Below are positions 1-6,237 of a stretch of DNA of 10,320 nt, piece by piece. The notes below the pieces were generated by a model. The model was given only the letters and a program-made list of their open reading frames with translations, did no database searches and was not told the DNA's origin. Position numbers and translations under genes: made by a program. The number at the start of each line of letters is the position of its first letter. Positions within the stretch are counted from its first letter, which is position 1. Origin of the DNA: Candidatus Omnitrophota bacterium (lineage in GTDB: Bacteria > Hinthialibacterota > Hinthialibacteria > Hinthialibacterales > JAKPRU01); NCBI GenBank assembly GCA_029557025.1, contig JAKPRU010000056.1, positions 1 to 10,320 on the forward strand. Reading direction: 5' to 3'.

Positions 1-69
1 GAGGTTGAGATATTCAGCTGGAAGGGATGATGAAATATAAGTTCAATAAATTCAAACCATTCTCTGTCT

Positions 70-90
70 TCTCCCAATCTTTGGGGGAGA
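70..90. other. Imperfect hairpin in the leader region upstream of the helicase gene
   Basis: TCTCCC at 70-75 can pair with GGGAGA at 85-90, and the inner AA (76-77) can pair with TT (81-82) if two extra G bases bulge out. No T-run follows on the + strand, so it does not look like a complete intrinsic terminator. It may be the remains of an upstream gene's terminator or a leader hairpin. Nothing else in bases 1-120 reads as a gene, and no convincing -35/-10 pair was seen for the helicase. Confidence 0.25.
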
Positions 91-133
91 GGATTCGAGG
101 TTCATTCGTAGTTATATTCAAATTAAGGAGATT

Positions 134-1825
134 ATGGTGGAAAGCGACCGCCCGTTGATTGTCCAAAGCGACAAGACCCTGTTCCTTGAGGTCGAATCGC
201 CGTATTTCGCGGAGGTACGCGACCATTTAGGGGCATTCGCGGAACTGATCAAATGTCCGGAGCATATTCACACCTACCGGATCTCCCCCCTCTCCTTGTG
301 GAACGCCTCCAGCGCGGGAATGACCTCGGATGAGGTCATCGAAATACTGCGCCGATATTCGCGATACCCCGTTCCTCCGAATGTGGAAATCGACATTGCG
401 GAGTCCATGAAACGGTATGGTCGCCTTGTATTGGAAAAGGATGATACGGGACTTTTGCTGCGCTCGGACGATCCCCTGTTACTCGACAGCCTCAGTCGCC
501 AGAAGACAGTCGGTCCGTACATGATGGAGCGGCTGGATCCCTATACTTTCCGTGTGGGGGGAAAATACCGGGGCAACCTCAAGCAGAATCTGATCAAACT
601 GGGTTATCCGGTAAAAGACCTTGCGGGGTATGTGCCCGGCGCTCCGTTGAGCATCCGGTTAAGAGAGACAACCCTGGCCGGCAAGCCGTTTCACCTTCGA
701 GACTACCAGAAGGACGCTATTGCGGCGTTTTATCGGGATGGGAGCCGGGAGGGAGGAAGCGGTGTGGTAGTTCTTCCGTGCGGAGCGGGAAAAACCGTGG
801 TCGGGCTTGGTGTTATTGCGGCCATGCAAACACATACCCTGATCCTGGTTACCAATGTCGTTGCGCTCCGCCAATGGAAACGCGAACTTGTAGATAAGAC
901 TTTTATCGATCCCGATCTGGTCTGCGAATACAGCGGTGAGGCGAAGGATATCGGCCCGATCACGGTCGCAACCTACCAGATTCTGACCTATCGCAAAAAG
1001 AAGTCGGAGGGGTTCCCGCATTTGGGGTTGTTTGCTGTTCGAGATTGGGGATTGATTATTTATGATGAAGTTCATCTGCTTCCCGCTCCGGTGTTTCGAA
1101 TTACCGCCGAAATCCAGGCTCGGCGGCGCTTGGGTTTGACCGCCACGCTGGTTCGTGAGGATCGAATGGAAGAGGATGTGTTCAGCCTGATCGGCCCGAA
1201 ATGCTTTGATGTGCCCTGGAAAGTCCTGGAGGAACAGGGGTGGATCGCCACGGCGGAATGCCATGAGGTTCGGATTCCGTTCCCCATCGAAGAACGTCGG
1301 AGATACGTGCTGGAACTGCCGCGTGTCCAGTTTCGCATTGCATCGGAAAATCCGTTGAAAATGCCGGTCGTTCAGGAGATTCTTCGGCGACACCAAGGTT
1401 CGCGTATCCTCGTGATCGGACAATACCTTTCGCAGCTTCAAATCGTGGCGGATGAATTGAAATGTCCGTTAATCACAGGATCGACGCCGAATACGGTTCG
1501 GGAAAACCTCTACGAGAAGTTCCGACAGGGGGAAATTCTGACCCTGGTGGTATCCAAGGTGGCCAATTTCGCGATTGATCTCCCGGAGGCGCATGTCGCT
1601 ATTCAGATTTCGGGGACATTCGGCTCCCGCCAGGAAGAGGCTCAACGTCTGGGGCGGATTCTCCGTCCGAAAAGCGACGGGGCGATCGCGCATTTTTATA
1701 CGCTGGTGACACGGGACAGCAACGAGACCGAGTTTGCACAAAAACGGCAGCTGTTTCTGACCGAACAAGGATATAAGTATCACCTGGAAACCGCAGAAAT
1801 TTACGTTCCCGAACTGGCAGCGTGA
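134..1825 (+). CDS. XPB/Rad25-type superfamily 2 DNA helicase
   Basis: This is a 563-residue ATP-dependent DNA helicase/translocase of the XPB (Rad25/Ssl2) family, which in bacteria is thought to act in DNA repair as a 3'-5' helicase. Residues 15-118 are the XPB N-terminal (Helicase_C_3-like) domain. The Q-motif-like segment is near 187-196 (Tyr191, Gln192). Walker A is PCGAGKT (215-221, Lys220) and the DEAH-type box is DEVH (311-314). Motif III TAT is at 336-338, followed directly by the XPB hallmark RED at 341-343. The RecA2 domain carries motif V (VSKVANFAIDLPEA, about 473-486) and motif VI QRLGRILRP (504-512). The C-terminus matches the 'KRQLFLTEQGY' region of the family, so the protein is full length. 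AAGGAG at 125-130 is the ribosome binding site. It lies only 3 nt from ATG 134, so the in-frame GTG at 137 (6 nt spacing) is an equally good start. It is probably co-transcribed with the next gene, 37 nt downstream. Confidence 0.95.
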   Translation: MVESDRPLIVQSDKTLFLEVESPYFAEVRDHLGAFAELIKCPEHIHTYRISPLSLWNASSAGMTSDEVIEILRRYSRYPVPPNVEIDIAESMKRYGRLVLEKDDTGLLLRSDDPLLLDSLSRQKTVGPYMMERLDPYTFRVGGKYRGNLKQNLIKLGYPVKDLAGYVPGAPLSIRLRETTLAGKPFHLRDYQKDAIAAFYRDGSREGGSGVVVLPCGAGKTVVGLGVIAAMQTHTLILVTNVVALRQWKRELVDKTFIDPDLVCEYSGEAKDIGPITVATYQILTYRKKKSEGFPHLGLFAVRDWGLIIYDEVHLLPAPVFRITAEIQARRRLGLTATLVREDRMEEDVFSLIGPKCFDVPWKVLEEQGWIATAECHEVRIPFPIEERRRYVLELPRVQFRIASENPLKMPVVQEILRRHQGSRILVIGQYLSQLQIVADELKCPLITGSTPNTVRENLYEKFRQGEILTLVVSKVANFAIDLPEAHVAIQISGTFGSRQEEAQRLGRILRPKSDGAIAHFYTLVTRDSNETEFAQKRQLFLTEQGYKYHLETAEIYVPELAA

Positions 1826-1862
1826 AATTTGGAATTCCATTTGTATGATCTAAGAGAAACCG

Positions 1863-3353
1863 ATGGGGGACTCCTATACGCTTCTGGACATATTGATCCG
1901 GCTGGGTCTTGAGGACCTTCAGGAACTGGCACGGCGATCCGGCTCGATTGCATCGCCCTCCCGCCGATCTCTTTCGGCGCAAGTCCTGGCTCAGTATCGT
2001 GACAGGAACTTCATCCGAAGAATAGTCCGGGCACTCCCGAAAGAGGCCATGGGGCTGCTGGGTTTTCTGGTTCTATTGCAGGATCAATCCAGGCAAGGGC
2101 TTCAGGGAAGAACGCAATGGGAGGATTACCCGGAGCAGACTCAACACCTCGATGCGCTGCTCCATGCAGGGCTTCTGTTCCACTTCCCCGATGAGAACTC
2201 CGAGCCGATTATTCCCGAGGAAATCATCCCCGCGATTCGCGATACCCTTCTGGAACTCGAACAGAACGAACCGTCCGTGCAGGAAGAAAGGCTGTGGGGC
2301 GGGACCGAGCGGATACTTCTGATGCAGTTTCGGTTGTTGGCGGCTGTTCAAAAAGGGCGATTCCGGCAGACTCCGGCGAACTTGCTCGGCAAAAGGGAGC
2401 TGGAACAATGGTTAGGCGAATTGCCCAACGATGTATTTCCTCCCAATTCCATTCCAAACATGATCGACCCCCAGACCGTTGCGGATTTCCTTCTGAGCGC
2501 AGGGTTGCAGTCGGGATTGATCGACCGGTGGAAAGGGGAATTGCGAATTACGAACGAGATTTTTGATTGGTTGCGGCAAGATCGGGGGACATTGACAAAA
2601 AATCTCTGGAATCGATTTGTACGTTCCGTGGCAATCCGGTATCCAGCCTGGTATATCCCGCTGTTCTGCGCGGTTTATGCAGCAGAAAATGAGCAGGTTC
2701 TGTGGAGGATCTCTCCATCGTCGGCAACAGGGTATCGGGGAACACTGGCTGTCTGGCTGTCGTGGTTCGGCCTCGTTCGGGTTTCCCGCCAGGCTGGGGG
2801 AGTTATTGCCGTTCGCACATCCGCACCTGTTCCCTGGGAATCGGGGGAAAAGAAGTCTGTCGAACAGGGAACCACTTTGGGGACACTCCAGCCTAATTTC
2901 GAGTTGATGGTTTCTCCTGATACCCCGCTGGATTTGCTCTGGGAGATCGAACGCTTTGCGGATCACGATCACACGGATGTTGTCTCGATTTACCGACTGA
3001 ATCGGGAATCTATCATCCGGGGACTGAAAGACGGGCTATCCGCCGATGAAATTCGGAATTACATCAAGAATCTCACCGGCAATCGTATCCCGCAAAATGT
3101 GCAATTCTCGCTTGCTGAATGGTTTCATTCTTACGGGCGGGTTGAGGTGGAGGAGGTTCTGTTACTTCGGTGCAGAGATGCACAGGTGGCGGAGGAAGTT
3201 TTGCACATCTCCGAATCGGAGGGCTACATCCGGGAACGTCTCGGACCGAACCTCCTGGCAGCGGAGCCGGAAAAAATCGAGCAGTTGATTGAGATGCTCG
3301 AACGACTGGGGCTGACTCCGGTGGTGAGGTTGTCCAAGAGGGATGGTGCATAA
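1863..3353 (+). CDS. Helicase-associated domain protein, partner of the XPB helicase
   Basis: This is a 496-residue cytoplasmic protein with no signal peptide or clear membrane segment. Residues 344-440 form a domain related to the XPB N-terminus (Pfam-type Helicase_C_3). The order FELMV, an ERF/AF-type helix, YRL, a helix with G(L/M)(S/T)xDE, then P-NV and YGR matches residues 15-100 of the helicase just upstream. The first 340 residues are mostly helical and rich in Leu/Arg and Trp; I cannot assign them a fold with certainty, though winged-helix units are plausible. Proteins with this domain sit beside XPB genes in other bacteria, including mycobacteria. That, and the 37-nt gap, suggests the two work together in repair, perhaps in a complex where this protein supplies a second damage-recognition-like domain. 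No enzymatic motif is visible. The start is preceded by a weak AAGAGA site at 1852-1857. The C-terminal 45 residues (about 452-490) resemble a DNA-bending or regulatory helix pair ending in LTPVVRL. Confidence 0.85.
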   Translation: MGDSYTLLDILIRLGLEDLQELARRSGSIASPSRRSLSAQVLAQYRDRNFIRRIVRALPKEAMGLLGFLVLLQDQSRQGLQGRTQWEDYPEQTQHLDALLHAGLLFHFPDENSEPIIPEEIIPAIRDTLLELEQNEPSVQEERLWGGTERILLMQFRLLAAVQKGRFRQTPANLLGKRELEQWLGELPNDVFPPNSIPNMIDPQTVADFLLSAGLQSGLIDRWKGELRITNEIFDWLRQDRGTLTKNLWNRFVRSVAIRYPAWYIPLFCAVYAAENEQVLWRISPSSATGYRGTLAVWLSWFGLVRVSRQAGGVIAVRTSAPVPWESGEKKSVEQGTTLGTLQPNFELMVSPDTPLDLLWEIERFADHDHTDVVSIYRLNRESIIRGLKDGLSADEIRNYIKNLTGNRIPQNVQFSLAEWFHSYGRVEVEEVLLLRCRDAQVAEEVLHISESEGYIRERLGPNLLAAEPEKIEQLIEMLERLGLTPVVRLSKRDGA

Positions 3354-3390
3354 ATCTTGCGCCGGATCTCCGACGGAAGGGACAAACGGA

Positions 3391-3774
3391 TTACGTGGTC
3401 ATTATCTCTTCCCTTTGGGCATCCCACTCCGGTTCCTTTGGCGCTCTGGGTTCCACCTCGGTTGGTTCATTTGAATTCTGCCAAAGGTAACTCAGTTTCA
3501 ATCCGCGTAATCCGGCGGACCAGGCCAATTTCCCAAGAGTCACGTCACTGTCGACGCGATAGATGATTCGGATTCCGGTTTCCTGCTGGATTCGCTGGGA
3601 TTTGTACGCGATCTCATCAACGAATGATCTGGGCATGATCCTGATCCCGGAGAAGTCGATCACAAGATCCGTCAGTTCCTGCCCCCGAATTCGATCTTTG
3701 AGCGCCTCAATCGCCTCCGCGCCCCGTGTACGGGTCGCCACTGATGGAACCAATTCGGAAACTCTGATTTCCAT
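3391..3774 (-). CDS. STAS-like domain protein (DUF4325 family)
   Basis: This is a 127-residue protein. Residues 8-95 match the STAS-like DUF4325 family: a short N-terminal strand, an 'ATRTRGAEAIEALKDRI' helix (about 13-29), then the hallmark strand-turn-helix LVIDFSGIRIMPRSFVDEI (37-55). The last 27 residues are charged and proline-rich and probably disordered. DUF4325 proteins are known beside genes for histidine-kinase-type ATPases, as with anti-anti-sigma/anti-sigma pairs, so a partner-switching role is likely. In-frame ATG codons occur at 3780 and 3774. AGAGG lies only 2 nt from the first but 8 nt from the second, so I use the second. The ATG at 3780 forms a 4-nt ATGA overlap with the stop (3779-3777) of the broken ATPase gene upstream, so this gene was translationally coupled to it. 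The gene itself looks intact, but its natural partner is lost here. Confidence 0.75.
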   Translation of the reverse strand: MEIRVSELVPSVATRTRGAEAIEALKDRIRGQELTDLVIDFSGIRIMPRSFVDEIAYKSQRIQQETGIRIIYRVDSDVTLGKLAWSAGLRGLKLSYLWQNSNEPTEVEPRAPKEPEWDAQREEIMTT

Positions 3775-3776
3775 TA

Positions 3777-4303
3777 TCATCGCCTCTTTTCAGGAAATCC
3801 GAACTCCATCTGAACACCCGGCAAGTCGAAGGCCATGTTGCCATACCGGCGACGCCCACCCTCGTCAATCCTATAATATCCATCATTTGAAGAAAAATAT
3901 AAATAACCCCCTTTCTCTAAAATCAGATCTTTCAAGTCAGATAGTCCGGTTCCCCCCCTCGGACTTCCGAGTTATTAAAGGCTTGAATGCTCTCACGGTG
4001 CATCGTGCGTAATGTCCACGATATCATTCAACGACGTTGTGGTCTCTATGCGTATCAATTGTTCATACCGAACTGTATTCGCATCGAAATTGAAACGTTG
4101 AAACAACCGCTGCCGAGCAAGATATCTCTTGACTCTCGGACCCCGTTACTATTGAAATGCCTCAGTAACATCCCCAGATAGATGACCGCAAAAGGCTCGA
4201 TAAAAGAGACGTCACGCAGGTCAATCACAGTGGGCTGTGTGGGCTGTCGATTGAAGTCGATTTTCGCGCACATCTGCGAGATATTGAAGAAACCCAGATT
4301 CAT
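3777..4303 (-). pseudogene. Broken STAS-plus-HATPase (histidine-kinase-like ATPase) gene
   Basis: Three pieces of one protein can be read. Piece 1 starts at ATG 4303 behind a good GGGAG site and runs to about 4145. It contains VIDLRDVSFIEPFAVIYLG, typical of a STAS-like domain. After 'HFNSNGV' the frame shifts by one class, and about ten residues expected by recollection of the family seem to be missing. Piece 2 (about 4136-3993) is in the new frame and reads YLARQRLFQRFNF and then TSLNDIVDI before a TGA at 3995-3993. Piece 3 (about 3959-3777) is in the same frame as piece 2. It reads RGGTGLSDLKDLI, GGYLYFSS and DLPGVQMEFGFP, which is the G2-box and final strands of a HATPase domain. It ends at TGA 3779-3777, overlapping the DUF4325 start. 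The middle of the ATPase domain, with its N-box Asn and the G1 Asp-x-Gly, is absent. The product cannot be a working ATPase. That the fragments lie in order, with start and stop intact, makes decay by small deletions likely. Confidence 0.75.
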
Positions 4304-4422
4304 CCCAACTTCTCCCTCAGTCGTTTTATTATCTCTGCCGCGCAGTGGTGCCGGAGATGATTTTCAAGAACATGCCGATGACCAATCTCGGCAACGGCGT
4401 TGGCTGCTTGCATTCCCAATTA
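4300..4422 (-). pseudogene. C-terminal tail of an unrecognised gene coupled to the ATPase gene
   Basis: A short open stretch follows a TAA at 4422-4420. It reads through 'AVAEIGHRHVLENHLRHH' and ends 'IIKRLREKLG' at TGA 4302-4300. Its stop overlaps the ATG (4303) of the broken STAS-HATPase gene as ATGA, the same junction style as the next gene pair. That arrangement and the amphipathic, charged C-terminus suggest it is the true end of a gene whose 5' part has been deleted. I do not recognise the family. A chance open stretch of this length is possible, so this rests mainly on the overlap. Confidence 0.35.
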
Positions 4423-4529
4423 TCGACGTTATGGGCAATCCGATTCTCGCCGGCTTTTCCCTCATCCCATTGAAAGCCGATAACATCGTCAAACTCATTT
4501 TTTTCATTCTCAAATAACTGTATACGCAC
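4408..4529 (-). pseudogene. Truncated BrnT-like toxin N-terminus
   Basis: Starting at GTG 4529, about 8 nt after TTGAGG, the first 42 codons read MRIQLFENE and then VIGFQWDEGKAGENRIAHNV followed by DNWECKQ. The 'F-WDE-(N/K)..KN..KH.V' pattern with a later ECEQ resembles the start of BrnT-family type II toxins (RelE-like RNases, usually about 90 residues). After 'ECKQ' the similarity ends, and the frame runs on through unrelated codons to a stop near 4329. The catalytic C-terminal half (the RVISAR-type strand) is absent, and no BrnA-type antitoxin follows. This is recognised from memory of the family only; a short chance match is possible. Confidence 0.4.
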
Positions 4530-4550
4530 GGAATATACACCTCAAGAGTC

Positions 4551-4580
4551 TTGCCTTGCGCCAGGAATAAGTCATATAAA
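4551..4580 (+). promoter_or_regulatory. Weaker candidate sigma70-type promoter upstream of the pilin pair
   Basis: TTGCCT at 4551-4556 and TATAAA at 4575-4580 are separated by 18 bp. It is less close to consensus than the promoter about 50 bp downstream (4604-4632). It could act as a second start site for the pilins. Confidence 0.25.
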
Positions 4581-4603
4581 TAGAAAATTGAACAAAATAC
4601 CGA

Positions 4604-4632
4604 TTGAACTCCACTGACGTCAGCTGTATAAT
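4604..4632 (+). promoter_or_regulatory. Strong sigma70-type promoter for the pilin genes, with a palindrome in its spacer
   Basis: TTGAAC (4604-4609) and a perfect TATAAT (4627-4632) are spaced by 17 bp. The spacer contains the 8-bp perfect palindrome TGACGTCA (4615-4622), immediately followed by CAGCTG (4621-4626), so a regulator could bind between the two boxes. Transcription from about 4639 would leave a leader of about 120 nt before the first pilin start at 4760. I looked in that leader for a c-di-GMP (GEMM) riboswitch core and did not find one. Confidence 0.6.
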
Positions 4633-4759
4633 CAATGGTTGAACATCATCCGCAACCATACGGGGATGAGCGCCGAACCGACCCTGTTGACTTTCTCGGT
4701 CGATGCGACAGCAGAAAAATCCATGGGAAATCAGCCGATTGCAACAGGAGGTCGGAAAT

Positions 4760-5323
4760 ATGATAAAAAAATCCGCGTTTACACTGATCGAACTTCTGAT
4801 TGTGGTCGCGATCATCGGGATTCTGGCCGCTATCGCCGTTCCCAATTTCATGGTGGCCCGAGTTCGAGCCAAAGTCGCCCGATCGCTTGAAGAGCAACGA
4901 GTCTATCGGCATGTCCAGCAAATGTATATGTTGGATGTCGGAGACCTTCCGGGGCATTACGACGGCAAGGAGGAACACTGCCCGTACATCAACTTGGGCT
5001 ATATCAGCAGCCCTCTGAGAGACCCCTTCATGGAGCATAAGGAAGACCATCCCGGTTTCAAGTACCAGGAAGGGATGTACCACAGTACGCATATCACAAC
5101 CGAGTGGTCTGTTGATGTGAAGGCGTTGAATGTCCCGTTGTATGACCAGTGGGTCGGGGCAGGAAAACCTTATGTGATTTATGGAGAGGGACCGGGAATC
5201 TGCGGGGCCTGGGTCGCTTACGATACCAGCAATGGTCTCCAAAGCTGCGGGATTATCATCGGAATCGGCATTCGAGGCAAAGGGATACCGGATAGCGGTC
5301 TGGCGGGTAGGAGTTGTAATTAG
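4760..5323 (+). CDS. Type IV pilin / type II secretion pseudopilin, first tandem copy
   Basis: The 187-residue protein starts with a short basic leader MIKKSA, then FTLIELLIVVAIIGILAAIAVP. This is a prepilin signal: a prepilin peptidase would cut between Ala6 and Phe7 and methylate Phe, and Glu11 is the conserved mature Glu5. Residues 7-29 form the single hydrophobic helix, anchored in the inner membrane before assembly. The globular part (about 45-187) is not a domain I can name. It has four cysteines (74, 148, 163, 186) that could form two disulfides, and Gly-rich blocks around YVIYGEGPGICGAW (139-151) and IIIGIGIRGKG (165-175). The start is fixed by AGGAGGT at 4746-4752, 7 nt away; the longer open frame from 4703 lacks this. 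It lies behind the promoter at 4604-4632. It may be a fibre subunit or a secretion pseudopilin; assembly genes are not in the window. Confidence 0.9.
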   Translation: MIKKSAFTLIELLIVVAIIGILAAIAVPNFMVARVRAKVARSLEEQRVYRHVQQMYMLDVGDLPGHYDGKEEHCPYINLGYISSPLRDPFMEHKEDHPGFKYQEGMYHSTHITTEWSVDVKALNVPLYDQWVGAGKPYVIYGEGPGICGAWVAYDTSNGLQSCGIIIGIGIRGKGIPDSGLAGRSCN

Positions 5324-5375
5324 CGCAGTCGTTATGATATATATTTGGAATAATTCCCAGTTGGAGGTCGAGCGC

Positions 5376-5939
5376 ATGAAAAAATCCGCGTTTACACTGA
5401 TCGAACTTCTGATTGTAGTGGCGATCATCGGGATTCTGGCTGCCATTGCCGTTCCCAATTTCATGGCCGCCCGAGTTCGAGCCAAAGTCGCTCGATCGCT
5501 TGAAGAGCAACGGGTCTATCGGAGTATTCAGCAAATGTACATGTTGGATGTGGCAGACCTTCCTGGGCACTACGACGGCAAGGAAGAACACTGTCCGTAC
5601 ATCAATCTGGGCTATATCAGCAGCCCTTTGAGAGATCCCTTCATGGAGCATAGGGAAGACCATCCTGCTTTCAACTCCCAGGAGGGGATGTACCACAGTA
5701 CACATATCACAGAGAGCTGGGCCGAGCGCGATGTCAAAGTTCTGAACCGCCCTCTGTACGACCAGTGGACCGGTGCGGGAAAACCCTATGTGATTTATGG
5801 AGAGGGACCCGGAATCTGCGGGGCCTGGGTGGCTTATGACACCAGCAACGGCCTGCAGAGCTGCGGGATCATTGTCGGAATCGGCATTCGGGGCAAAGGG
5901 GTGCCGGACAGCGGTCTGCAGGGAAGGAAATGTAATTAG
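5376..5939 (+). CDS. Type IV pilin / type II secretion pseudopilin, second tandem copy
   Basis: This 187-residue paralogue follows the first copy after 52 bp and is very close to it, with roughly 20 differences over the protein. It has the same KKSA|FTLIELLIVVAIIG prepilin signal, cut after Ala5, with mature Glu5 at residue 10, and the same four cysteines (73, 148, 163, 186). Differences cluster in two loops: about 91-103 (after DPFMEHR) and about 112-132, where this copy has one extra residue (ESWAERD). The ends and the Cys-containing blocks are unchanged. GGAGGT at 5363-5368, 7 nt before ATG 5376, sets the start. Similarity to copy 1 begins at this ribosome binding site (GGAGGTCG in both) and runs a few bases past the stop (TAGC.CAGTC). 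No promoter or terminator is evident between the copies, so they are probably one transcript. Confidence 0.9.
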   Translation: MKKSAFTLIELLIVVAIIGILAAIAVPNFMAARVRAKVARSLEEQRVYRSIQQMYMLDVADLPGHYDGKEEHCPYINLGYISSPLRDPFMEHREDHPAFNSQEGMYHSTHITESWAERDVKVLNRPLYDQWTGAGKPYVIYGEGPGICGAWVAYDTSNGLQSCGIIVGIGIRGKGVPDSGLQGRKCN

Positions 5940-6237
5940 CACAGTCACCACAACAACAGAACCGCCGGCGTTTTACGAGTTCTGCGATTAAAAATATCTT
6001 TGCCGCGATTCTTCATTCTATTTTCTGTCGAGAAACCGGGGGTCTGCGACGCCTTCTTTCCGCGCTCCGCCTCAGAAAAGAAGGGTTTTCCTCTCTCGCC
6101 GGCCGCTTCTCTTCCCAAAACCGCATGGGTTCCCTCTTTGCAAAACGGTGATATCCTGATGCACCATCCATCAGAAACTCCCATTTATCCGTTTGGCAAG
6201 ACGGGTAGACGGGAATCGAGCAAAAGAGAGTGCGCGA
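5940..6237. other. Intergenic region between the pilin pair and the HAD hydrolase
   Basis: No gene or RNA was recognised in these 298 bases. Only weak hairpins occur, for example GAAAA-GAAGGG-TTTTC near 6076-6092, without a clear T-run. There is no convincing terminator for the pilins. A TTGCAA at 6138-6143 lacks a matching -10 box at the right distance. Open frames crossing this stretch on either strand have no ribosome binding site and run into the HAD gene in another frame. Confidence 0.4.

Noticed and set aside
659..1441. 260-codon open frame on the - strand inside the helicase gene
   Set aside because: It lies wholly within the XPB coding region, whose motifs are complete on the + strand. 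The antisense product has no recognisable domain and no ribosome binding site was seen.
2412..2972. 186-codon open frame on the - strand inside the helicase-associated gene
   Set aside because: It is antisense to a well-supported coding frame and has a Pro/Cys/Arg-rich composition typical of shadow reading.
4703..4759. Upstream extension of the first pilin frame beginning at ATG 4703
   Set aside because: AGGAGGT at 4746-4752 places the start at 4760, and the extension would put 19 extra residues before the prepilin leader.
4639..4759. Possible c-di-GMP riboswitch in the pilin leader
   Set aside because: I looked for the conserved GEMM core and its tetraloop and found neither; only a weak CGACC/GGTCG pairing is present.
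4646..5951. Two long - strand open frames opposite the pilins (279 and 231 codons)
   Set aside because: They resemble each other only because the pilin genes are tandem copies. The + strand frames have prepilin signals and strong ribosome binding sites.
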